Assembly (NCBI GenBank): GCA_009781955.1
Contig: WQUT01000033.1
Coordinates: forward strand, 1 to 5,154
Length of the DNA stretch: 5,154 nt
DNA from: Pseudomonadota bacterium
GTDB taxonomy: Bacteria > Pseudomonadota > Alphaproteobacteria > Rs-D84
Direction of reading: 5' to 3'
Below the pieces are notes generated by a model, which saw only the letters and a program-made list of their open reading frames with translations, was not told the origin of the DNA and made no database searches. Of the stretch, positions 1 through 5,154 are shown in pieces. Position 1 is the first letter of the stretch. Each line of letters starts with the position of its first letter. The translations under genes were made by a program, and so were the position numbers.

Positions 1-989
1 AATGAAACGCGGTTGCAGATTTCGCGAATCTTTTCGCGCTGGTCCGCGGTATAGGGAACCGAGTCCGATGTTCCGGCCTTGATAGACGGATGCATGCGCG
101 TCGCCCAATGCGTCCATTCCATCATGTCGGTCAGCAATAGGGACAAATCCGCGCCGTTCGCGTATAACTCGTCAACCTTGGACAGCGCGGCCGACGTGTC
201 GCCCGACAATAGTATGTCCATGAAATTCACAACCACGCCGCGATCCGCGCGCTTTAACATATCCAGAACCGCGCCCTCGTCCACTTTGCCGCCGGTTTGC
301 GCGATCGCCTGGTCCAACAGGCTCAGCCCGTCGCGCACAGACCCGTCCGCCGCGCGCGCCAATAATTCGTTCGCGCCGTCTGTCAGGGTTATTTTTTCTT
401 GGGATGCAATCCATGCAAAATGTTTCTTTAATGTTTCCACCGGAACGCGCATCAAATCAAAACGCTGGCACCGCGATAGAATCGTCACGGGAACCTTTCT
501 GATTTCGGTCGTCGCCAGAATGAAGATGACATGCGCCGGCGGTTCCTCCAACGTCTTCAACAGGGCATTGAATGCGGATTGCGACAGCATGTGGACTTCG
601 TCAATGATGTAAACCTTGTACCGGCCGTTGGTCGGGCGGTAAAGCGCGGCGTCCAGAATATCGCGCATATTGTCCACGCCGGTGTGCGACGCCGCGTCAA
701 TTTCCATCACGTCTATATGCTGACCCGCCGCGATGGCAACGCAGTTTTCGCAAACCCCGCACGGCTTCGCCGTCGCCTTGTCCGATGACAGACAGTTCAG
801 TGCCTTTGCCAAAATGCGCGCGGTGGACGTTTTTCCGGTGCCGCGAATGCCGGTAAAAATATAGGCGTGCGCGATCCGCCCCGTATTGATTGCGGTGGTC
901 AGGGTCTTTACCAAGACATCCTGGCCTATCAGGGAATCAAAATCTTGGGAACGATATTTCCGCGCTAAAACAGTGTAATTGGTATCCAT
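1..989 (-). CDS. dnaX: DNA polymerase III subunit gamma/tau (DnaX), N-terminal part, truncated by window edge
   Basis: DnaX is the AAA+ motor of the clamp loader, which opens the beta sliding clamp and places it on primed DNA at the cytoplasmic replication fork. Reading from ATG 989, 329 codons are visible and the frame is still open at base 1. Visible motifs: RKYR at residues 10-13; Walker A GIRGTGKTS at 47-55; a four-cysteine zinc module at C66, C77, C80 and C83; Walker B with DEVH at 130-133; sensor 1 LATTE at 158-162; and the SRC arginine finger at 172-174. Order and spacing match the family. The start is backed by an AAAGGA Shine-Dalgarno at 1001..996, seven bases upstream. The tail domains and any programmed frameshift site (used in some species to make gamma) would lie outside the window. 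One oddity is serine 14, where most DnaX proteins have proline (RKYRP). The identification is essentially certain; the alphaproteobacterial flavour is judged from remembered family sequences. Confidence 0.97.
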   Translation of the reverse strand, partial: MDTNYTVLARKYRSQDFDSLIGQDVLVKTLTTAINTGRIAHAYIFTGIRGTGKTSTARILAKALNCLSSDKATAKPCGVCENCVAIAAGQHIDVMEIDAASHTGVDNMRDILDAALYRPTNGRYKVYIIDEVHMLSQSAFNALLKTLEEPPAHVIFILATTEIRKVPVTILSRCQRFDLMRVPVETLKKHFAWIASQEKITLTDGANELLARAADGSVRDGLSLLDQAIAQTGGKVDEGAVLDMLKRADRGVVVNFMDILLSGDTSAALSKVDELYANGADLSLLLTDMMEWTHWATRMHPSIKAGTSDSVPYTADQREKIREICNRVS

Positions 990-1029
990 GCAAATTCCTT
1001 TGTGAGCGAGACTGTATTTACAATGCCTA

Positions 1030-1057
1030 AGCATAGCAAATATGATTTTGATTTCAA
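1030..1057 (-). promoter_or_regulatory. Predicted sigma70-type promoter of dnaX
   Basis: On the minus strand a -35 box TTGAAA (1057..1052) and a -10 box TATGCT (1035..1030) are separated by 16 bases. The -10 is preceded by TGC, giving an extended -10 (TGnTATGCT). The predicted transcript starts near 1023, leaving a leader of about 33 bases that contains the AAAGGA ribosome site. This suggests dnaX has its own promoter, although read-through from the upstream ankyrin cassette on the same strand remains possible. Confidence 0.6.
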
Positions 1058-1069
1058 GGGATAAAGTAG

Positions 1070-1114
1070 GGGCGCATGTTATGCGCCCTTTGATTGGGCG
1101 GATAATATCCGCCC
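1070..1114. repeat. Tandem pair of GC-rich palindromic hairpins (REP-like doublet)
   Basis: Two perfect hairpins of identical design lie 7 bases apart. The first is GGGCGCAT-GTT-ATGCGCCC (1070-1088); the second is GGGCGGAT-AAT-ATCCGCCC (1096-1114). The linker is TTTGATT. The stems differ by one compensated base pair. The outer arms can also pair with each other (GGGGCG at 1069-1074 with CGCCCC at 1110-1115), so a cruciform or one long hairpin is an alternative fold. On the minus strand the pair lies between the ankyrin stop codon and the dnaX promoter. Neither stem is followed by a T-run on that strand, so it is not a standard rho-independent terminator. It could be a REP-type repeat, a 3'-end stabiliser of the ankyrin mRNA, or a weak transcription block. 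The structure is certain; its role is inferred. Confidence 0.75.
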
Positions 1115-1144
1115 CCGCTAAAATTGTGCTGATAATCGCATTTT

Positions 1145-2119
1145 TTAATTTGTTGCGCCCGCGATAATCAGGCGTTCTGCGATTTCGGTGTAACCGTTTT
1201 CTGACGCATAGTACAACGCGCTGTGCCCAGCGTTATCCACGGCGTTCACATCGGCCCCCGATTCCAGCAACAGCGCGGCAAAGTCATTGCGGCCGCGTAT
1301 CGCGGAAACAATCAGCGGCGTTTCGCCGGATTCATTCTTGATGTCGGCGGTTGCCTTTGCGGTCAGCAACGCGCGGCCCATAAACACGTTGCCGCTGGCG
1401 GCCGCATAGTGCAGCGGCGCGTCGCCGTCCAGCCGTTTCTTATCCGGATCAGCCCCGCCGCGCAGCAGTAATTCCGCCACGGCCAGGTTGTCGCGCGTCG
1501 CCGCGATAAACAGCGCGGATTCGCCCGCGTCGTTCAGCGCATTCACATCGTTTGTTTTCAACAACGCGGCTATTAATTCGGTCTGACCGTTCGCCGCCGC
1601 TTGGTGCAGCGGGGTGTTTCCGTATTGGTCTTTGGACTCGCCGTCGCCCGTCAGGTCGGCGACGATATCGCGCAGGCCCTTGGCCGTCGCATAGTCCAGC
1701 GCGGTGTGCCCGTCATTGTCCCCGATTGTTTTATCCGCGCCGACCGACAGCAAGAACTTTGCCGCCTCGGTCTTGCCATTGTCCAGGGCAAACATCAGCG
1801 CGGTTTTGCCATCCTTCGTCGTCGCATTCACATCCGCGCCCGCGTCCGACAATATCTTGATAATTTCTTTCGCACCCGCGCCAGCCGCCGCATGAATCGG
1901 CGGGACGGATTGGTTGTTGGACAGATTCGCATCCGCGCCGCCGTCAATCAAGATTTTCGCGATATCGCGCGCGCCCCGCTGCGCGGCATAAAACAGCGGG
2001 GTATTTCCCATCTCGTCCCGCTTGTTAAAATCCAATCCGCCTTTTTTAACAAAGGCCTCTACGATTCCTTTCTGGCCGGTTTTCACCGCGTTCAAAAAAA
2101 TATTGCTGATGTTGTCCAT
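1145..2119 (-). CDS. Ankyrin-repeat protein (324 aa), last gene of the cassette
   Basis: The protein is almost wholly ankyrin repeats, modules of two helices and a hairpin that bind other proteins. About ten can be marked, beginning near residues 5, 36, 69, 102, 135, 164, 197, 230, 263 and 296. Each carries the typical G-x-TPLHxAA core followed by a GADxNA-like turn, for example GKTALMFALDNG at 104-115 and SGADVNAVDNAG at 287-298. The fifth repeat (135-157) is short and lacks its final turn, splitting the array into blocks of about five. No signal peptide, membrane segment or catalytic domain is seen, so it is probably cytoplasmic unless exported by a dedicated system. The start is firm: AAGGAG (2130..2125) lies 5 bases upstream of ATG. 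It follows the larger ankyrin gene after 57 bp on the same strand and is probably co-transcribed, although its own ribosome site allows independent translation. Its binding partner is unknown. A secreted effector is possible but not demonstrated. Confidence 0.93.
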   Translation of the reverse strand: MDNISNIFLNAVKTGQKGIVEAFVKKGGLDFNKRDEMGNTPLFYAAQRGARDIAKILIDGGADANLSNNQSVPPIHAAAGAGAKEIIKILSDAGADVNATTKDGKTALMFALDNGKTEAAKFLLSVGADKTIGDNDGHTALDYATAKGLRDIVADLTGDGESKDQYGNTPLHQAAANGQTELIAALLKTNDVNALNDAGESALFIAATRDNLAVAELLLRGGADPDKKRLDGDAPLHYAAASGNVFMGRALLTAKATADIKNESGETPLIVSAIRGRNDFAALLLESGADVNAVDNAGHSALYYASENGYTEIAERLIIAGATN

Positions 2120-2176
2120 GGTTGCTCCTTTTTATCTGCGCCGTTGACTATCCCGGATTTCTGGGATGGTCATTTA

Positions 2177-3625
2177 TTACATTTTACCCAAAAGATATTT
2201 CACCGTTTCTTCATTCCCGTTTTCCGTCGCGATATCCAACGCGGTTTTGCCGGCATTATCCGCGGCGGACGCATCCGGCTTGCCGAATGAAAACAGCATG
2301 TCGGCCAGCGCGCGCGCGCCGGTATCTTTGCGGTTGGCGGCGGCATAGTGCAGTGCGGTCTTGCCGTTGCTATCCCTCGCCGTCACGTCCGCGCCGGCTT
2401 CGCACAACGCCAGCTGCACGGATTCCATCCTATCGTAATCGCCGGCGCAAGCGAACATCAAAGGCGTCTGGCCCATCCGGTTCGCCGCGTTAATATCCGC
2501 GCCGTTGGCAATCAGGTAATCAATGATGATTCCTTCCAAACTCTGATTATTAACCCTGCGGGAAAAATTGCTTTTGACGGCAAAGCCCAAAAGCGTGTTG
2601 CCGTCTTCGTCCGCCGCGCCATTCTTGTCCCAACCTTTCAAGGCAAATGCGGCCAAAATTTTGCCGATCTTGTTTTCTTTAAGCGCCGTTTCGTTCCAGT
2701 TGTCGGATTTAAACATTTCTATTATCGCGCCGCGGCCGGAATCGGAAACATAATTCGGATCCAGGCCCGCATCCAGCAGAATATCAACCGCGCGATCATC
2801 AATTTCACGGCAACCCGCGCCCAAGGGCGTCAGTCCGTTAAAATCGCGCAGGCCGTAGGTATCCGTTTCGCAAATCGCGTTCGGACCTTTCAAAGCAAGA
2901 TTGGCAATCGCGTCATAAGCATTTATATAGATCGCTTGAAACACGTTCTTGTCCGGCACCAGCATGTCAAAAAGCTTCGCCGCGCGCTTGCTGATAACAA
3001 TATCGCCGGGGGTGTTGCCGTAATCGTCCTTGGCGCCCAGGTCCAGTCCGGCATCTATGAATTCCCGCGCGGTTTTTATAAAATCATCAATTTGTTTTTC
3101 ATCGCCCTCGTTCTTTGGCGCGTAAGTAGAATAGCGATTTATGTAAAACCATTCGGCCAGTTCGTGCAGCGCGGTCGCCCCGTTTTTGCCGATCATATCC
3201 AGCTTTGCCCCGCGTTCCCGCAAAACTTTCACAAACCGCCAGAACCCGGCGCGCGCGGCATAGTGATAACAGCACAGATTTTCATTCTTGTCTTTTTTCA
3301 GAACGCTGACGCGCGCATCCAACAGCATCGCCATCATTTCATTAAACGCATCCAAATGTTCTTCGTAAAATTTCGGATCGCCCTTGCGCGCGATATGATG
3401 CAGCAGGGTGAAATCGTAATCATCCGTCGCGGTCGGCGGCACGCCGCCGTCAAATAAAATCTTTAACGCGACGACGTCCGCGTATTCCGCGGCGGTAAAG
3501 GCGGCTTGTTTTGCCTCTTCCATATTTTCAGCGACGATTTGCCTATACGCATCGTGAATCTGATCCGGCGTCACGCCATCGCCCGGATGCCGACGATACA
3601 TGGATTCTATGTCATAGTGAGTCAT
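2177..3625 (-). CDS. Large ankyrin-repeat protein (482 aa), middle gene of the cassette
   Basis: This is a long protein of divergent ankyrin repeats. Residues 1-42 are a charged helical lead-in. Repeat-like units follow near 42-68, 72-112, 115-145, 148-200, 203-225, 262-292, 295-325, 340-382, 385-418, 420-455 and 458-482. The C-terminal three are closest to consensus (GQTPLMFACAG, GKTALHYAAAN, GKTALDIATENG). Several N-terminal units carry long insertions, such as about 160-183 with a KNEGDEKQIDD segment, and 225-260 is poorly repeat-like. No signal peptide, transmembrane helix or enzyme motif is visible. The ATG overlaps the TGA of the upstream TPR gene by 4 bases (ATGA), the classic arrangement for translational coupling, and GGGGTGA lies just upstream as a ribosome site. 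The gene ends with TAA, 57 bp before the next ankyrin gene. It is most likely an interaction scaffold or binding protein. The target cannot be read from sequence. Confidence 0.93.
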   Translation of the reverse strand: MTHYDIESMYRRHPGDGVTPDQIHDAYRQIVAENMEEAKQAAFTAAEYADVVALKILFDGGVPPTATDDYDFTLLHHIARKGDPKFYEEHLDAFNEMMAMLLDARVSVLKKDKNENLCCYHYAARAGFWRFVKVLRERGAKLDMIGKNGATALHELAEWFYINRYSTYAPKNEGDEKQIDDFIKTAREFIDAGLDLGAKDDYGNTPGDIVISKRAAKLFDMLVPDKNVFQAIYINAYDAIANLALKGPNAICETDTYGLRDFNGLTPLGAGCREIDDRAVDILLDAGLDPNYVSDSGRGAIIEMFKSDNWNETALKENKIGKILAAFALKGWDKNGAADEDGNTLLGFAVKSNFSRRVNNQSLEGIIIDYLIANGADINAANRMGQTPLMFACAGDYDRMESVQLALCEAGADVTARDSNGKTALHYAAANRKDTGARALADMLFSFGKPDASAADNAGKTALDIATENGNEETVKYLLGKM

Positions 3626-4101
3626 TGCTTCACCCCATTCTTAAAGTTTTCAAATTCCGGGCCGCGCAAATCGGATAAATATCCGTCCCGCTTTGCGGTC
3701 ATGCCCGCCGCATGCGCGATTTTTGCGCCGGCCATGGCAATATCATCGCGCGCCAGGTCGGGATATGCGGCGATGTATTCCGCGCTTATCGGGCGCAGCG
3801 GGGCGACCGCATCTTGTCCGCGCAGCTTTTGATAATTTGCAGGCCTGGGCTGCATTGCCGAATTCGGCGCGCGCTTTCTGGCCGCCGCCAACGCAAGATC
3901 AATGTATTCCAAAGATTTCGCATAATCGCCGGCCATATAATAAACCAGCGCAATATTGAACAACGCATCAATGCGTTCGGTCCGGTCCAGCGCGCGGATA
4001 AGAATCGCCGCCGCGCCAAGGCGCCCGTCGCGGACGCAATCACGCAGCATTTCCGCCGCTGCGTCGTTTTCTGGAATGGTTTGGTTGTGAAAGCTGTTCA
4101 T
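3622..4101 (-). CDS. Small TPR-like protein (159 aa), first gene of the cassette
   Basis: I do not recognise a named family. Residues 45-74 fit one tetratricopeptide repeat (ALFNIALVYYMAGDYAKSLE, then YIDLALAA), with small residues at the helix-packing positions. The helical stretch at 17-43 could be a degenerate partner repeat. Residues 75-104 are proline- and charge-rich and look like a linker; 105-159 is helical and ends GVKQ. There is no signal peptide if the start is as chosen. I chose ATG 4101 (MNSFHNQ) because a promoter at 4137..4109 would start transcription almost exactly there. ATG 4113 (MIGGMNSF) would fall inside the -10 box. The longer frame back to TTG 4194 adds 31 residues encoded by AT-rich promoter DNA and is probably not translated. 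Neither candidate ATG has a good Shine-Dalgarno. The stop overlaps the ankyrin start by 4 bp, so the two are probably made together. TPRs bind peptides or proteins, so a chaperone or adaptor role for the ankyrin partner is plausible but inferred. Confidence 0.8.
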   Translation of the reverse strand: MNSFHNQTIPENDAAAEMLRDCVRDGRLGAAAILIRALDRTERIDALFNIALVYYMAGDYAKSLEYIDLALAAARKRAPNSAMQPRPANYQKLRGQDAVAPLRPISAEYIAAYPDLARDDIAMAGAKIAHAAGMTAKRDGYLSDLRGPEFENFKNGVKQ

Positions 4102-4108
4102 ACCGCCA

Positions 4109-4137
4109 ATCATAGTAAAGATTTTTAACAAATTCAA
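4109..4137 (-). promoter_or_regulatory. Predicted sigma70-type promoter of the TPR-ankyrin cassette
   Basis: On the minus strand a -35 box TTGAAT (4137..4132) and a -10 box TATGAT (4114..4109) are separated by the ideal 17 bases; four of six and five of six bases match consensus. Only 7 bases separate the -10 from ATG 4101, so transcription would begin at, or one base before, the start codon, giving a leaderless mRNA. A TATTAT about 45 bases further upstream could serve another start, but no convincing -35 goes with it. Confidence 0.55.
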
Positions 4138-4144
4138 TGAATAA

Positions 4145-4173
4145 TTGACTTGTATAATACTAAATAGTAGCAT
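4145..4173 (+). promoter_or_regulatory. Possible divergent promoter towards the DUF1266 gene
   Basis: TTGACT (4145-4150) and TAGCAT (4168-4173) stand 17 bases apart on the plus strand, matching consensus at five and four of six positions. A TATAAT at 4153-4158 is preceded by TG but has no matching -35. The site lies back to back with the cassette promoter, 7 bases away. If used, it would give the DUF1266 gene a leader of about 200 bases running through the whole palindromic element. Nearer the gene, TATAAA at 4357-4362 is an alternative -10, also without a clear -35. Confidence 0.3.
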
Positions 4174-4195
4174 TCCACCGAACGTTAAATCCAAA

Positions 4196-4349
4196 CCTAC
4201 CCCGAAAATCTAAGGCAACAAGTTGCCAAGATTTTCTCCCCTTCGGGGAAGGGGAATTCGCGCTCATTTTGAACGCGCTAAATTACCCTTCTTAGAAGGG
4301 TCGGATTTTCTTAATGAGCCAAAGGCGAATTTAGAAAATCCGGGGTAGG
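4196..4349. repeat. Palindromic 154-bp non-coding element (MITE-like)
   Basis: The element is bounded by perfect 8-bp inverted termini, CCTACCCC (4196-4203) and GGGGTAGG (4342-4349). Inside are several nested inverted repeats: AATTCGCGCTCATT (4255-4268) pairs with AATGAGC (4313-4319) plus GCGAATT (4325-4331) across a 5-base bulge; GGCAAC/GTTGCC (4214-4227) is flanked by AAAATCT/AGATTTT; CCCC-TTC-GGGG lies at 4238-4248; ACCCTTCT-T-AGAAGGGT at 4285-4301; and GGATTTTCT (4303-4311) is exactly complementary to AGAAAATCC (4333-4341), offering a competing fold. No coding capacity is seen, and no clear target-site duplication flanks it (AAA before, CAT after). It most resembles a miniature inverted-repeat element or a bacterial palindromic repeat family. 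Copy number elsewhere in the genome cannot be judged here. It sits 28 bases before the DUF1266 start codon. Confidence 0.65.
4205..4237. terminator. Terminator-like stem-loop inside the palindromic element
   Basis: The stem AAAATCT/AGATTTT is continued by GGCAAC/GTTGCC around a tiny AA loop, interrupted by unpaired A bases. On the plus strand the GC part is followed by AAGATTTTCT and on the minus strand by TTAGATTTT, so it looks like a weak terminator in either direction. The T-runs are short and offset from the GC stem, so function is doubtful. If active, it would insulate the cassette and the DUF1266 gene from read-through, or attenuate a plus-strand transcript begun at the 4145 promoter. 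Confidence 0.25.
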
Positions 4350-4377
4350 CATACTTTATAAAATAAAGGACTAAATT

Positions 4378-5154
4378 ATGGACAAAGCATACGAAGACAT
4401 GATGCGCGCGAACCTGAAAGCGGCCGGAATGCCGGACGCCCAGATTGACGCGATGCTGCAAATGCAAAAGGCGGCGATGGCGGCGGCGAATGTTCCCGAA
4501 AGCGCATTAACGGCGGCAATGGCAAATTCACAGCAAGATATCGCCGCCGGATTCGGCAATCTGTTCAGCGGCGAGCCGGAGTTTGCGATGGTGGACGCGC
4601 CGTCGGTCAATGAATCTTACCAGTGGGCGATCGCCTGCGGCGCGGATCTGGGCTATATGCGCGGCGATATTTTGAACGACCTGCCGACCGATGCGGACTC
4701 GGACAAAGAGATGTTCACGGAAATGCTGTCGGACCAGTGGGGAATTGAAAATCACAAAGACGCGACCGAGATGTGCGACAGCTTGCTGGCCGGCCGACAC
4801 TCCAAGAAATATCACGAGGCCGCGGCCAAGAACATCGCGGGCGAAGATTTGGATAATATAAAGAAAGCAACCGCATTATTCGCGAAAGATAAACTGATAC
4901 GGGCGGGCGAAATTCCGAATATGCTGATCTGGGACCTGGGCCGGTTGGCCAATCTGTCGCGGTTTTGTTACGATGCCGGATGGCTGTCCCGGGACGAGGT
5001 TCTGCATTACCTGAAAGAGCTGGCGTTGCTGGTTCAGAAAAATTACAAGTCCTGGCGCGACCTGTCCATCGGATATCAATTCGGCCGCGCGGTGTGGGGC
5101 GGCGTTGACGACGACGAATACGAAGAAATGAAGGGCAATATGGAAGAGCTGCTG
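4378..5154 (+). CDS. DUF1266-family protein, truncated at right edge
   Basis: 259 codons are visible without a stop, so the C-terminus is outside the window. Residues 1-65 form a helical segment rich in methionine and alanine (MRANLKAAGMPDAQIDAML). From about residue 78 the sequence follows the DUF1266 pattern: a first helix with YQWAIACGADLGY (81-93); LSDQWGIENHKDA (117-129); a LLAGRH turn (136-141); and the signature WDLGRLANLSRFCYDAGWLS (185-204), followed by SWRDLSIGYQFGRAVWGG (225-242). These conserved W, GR and GWLS positions are those I recall for the family, which includes E. coli YbeR and YbeU. Its biochemical function is unknown. AAAGGA (4365-4370) lies 7 bases before ATG and fixes the start. 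The gene diverges from the TPR/ankyrin cassette. No signal peptide or membrane segment is seen, so the protein is probably cytoplasmic. An acidic DDDEYEE stretch at 244-250 ends the visible part. Confidence 0.88.
   Translation, partial: MDKAYEDMMRANLKAAGMPDAQIDAMLQMQKAAMAAANVPESALTAAMANSQQDIAAGFGNLFSGEPEFAMVDAPSVNESYQWAIACGADLGYMRGDILNDLPTDADSDKEMFTEMLSDQWGIENHKDATEMCDSLLAGRHSKKYHEAAAKNIAGEDLDNIKKATALFAKDKLIRAGEIPNMLIWDLGRLANLSRFCYDAGWLSRDEVLHYLKELALLVQKNYKSWRDLSIGYQFGRAVWGGVDDDEYEEMKGNMEELL

Noticed and set aside
79..788. Two plus-strand frames opposite dnaX
   Set aside because: The minus strand encodes conserved DnaX motifs over the same bases, so these are shadows.
990..1144. SRP RNA gene (ffs), often found next to dnaX
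   Set aside because: I looked for the conserved GGTCAGGTCCGGAAGGAAGC-type core on both strands of this gap and did not find it.
2150..2167. Small hairpin ATCCC...GGGAT in the gap between the two ankyrin genes
   Set aside because: It has only a 5-bp stem with an 8-base loop and no T-run, so it is too weak to call a terminator.
1601..2290. Open frame of 229 codons on the plus strand opposite the small ankyrin gene
   Set aside because: It lies antisense to a clear ankyrin array, and its arginine- and glycine-rich composition is the mirror of repetitive ankyrin codons. It has no ribosome site.
2348..3457. Open frame of 369 codons on the plus strand opposite the large ankyrin gene
   Set aside because: Long antisense frames are expected opposite GC-biased repeat genes. 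The translation resembles no family I know, while the minus strand encodes ankyrin repeats throughout.
4102..4194. N-terminal extension of the TPR gene to TTG 4194 (MDLTFGGMLLFSIIQVNYS)
   Set aside because: It would translate the AT-rich promoter region, starts with TTG and lacks a well-placed ribosome site. Its hydrophobic stretch could be mistaken for a signal peptide.
4196..4349. Interpretation of the palindromic element as a CRISPR array or an att site
   Set aside because: There are no regularly spaced direct repeats, and no integrase or tRNA gene is nearby. The symmetry is inverted, not direct.
4264..4467. Minus-strand frame of 67 codons spanning the palindromic element and the start of the DUF1266 gene
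   Set aside because: It overlaps a well-supported gene on the other strand and non-coding palindromic DNA. It has no recognisable protein content.

Overview
The window looks like chromosomal DNA from an alphaproteobacterium. The main evidence is the partial gene at the left edge. It encodes an unmistakable DnaX (DNA polymerase III gamma/tau subunit), and its sensor-1/arginine-finger stretch (LATTEIRKVPVTILSRCQRFDL) is of the alphaproteobacterial kind. Base composition judged by eye is a little above half GC and fairly even across all genes; only the intergenic gaps are clearly AT-rich. The exact genus cannot be read from the sequence.

Layout: (1) 1-989, minus strand: N-terminal 329 codons of dnaX, running off the left edge, with its own good promoter and Shine-Dalgarno sequence. 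(2) 990-1144: short gap holding the dnaX promoter and a tandem pair of near-identical 8-bp-stem hairpins (REP-like doublet). (3) 1145-4101, minus strand: a compact three-gene cassette read in the order TPR-like small protein, 482-aa ankyrin-repeat protein, 324-aa ankyrin-repeat protein. The first two overlap by 4 bp (ATGA) and the third follows after 57 bp with a strong Shine-Dalgarno. (4) 4102-4377: divergent intergenic region with a sigma70-type promoter for the cassette, a possible back-to-back promoter for the other strand, and a roughly 154-bp element bounded by perfect 8-bp inverted termini and packed with nested inverted repeats. It looks like a MITE or other non-coding palindromic repeat. 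(5) 4378-5154, plus strand: a DUF1266-family protein running off the right edge.

How the parts work together: dnaX is a housekeeping replication gene. The TPR/ankyrin cassette appears to be an accessory unit made entirely of protein-protein interaction repeats. No enzymatic domain, signal peptide or membrane segment is visible in it, so its target is unknown. A host-directed effector role is possible for an alphaproteobacterium but is not shown. The divergent DUF1266 gene recalls the Escherichia coli ybeQ-ybeU neighbourhood, where DUF1266 genes lie among Sel1-like repeat genes. Nothing in the window proves a new system. The two structured repeats and the promoter that places its predicted start at the first ATG of the cassette are the items most worth following up.
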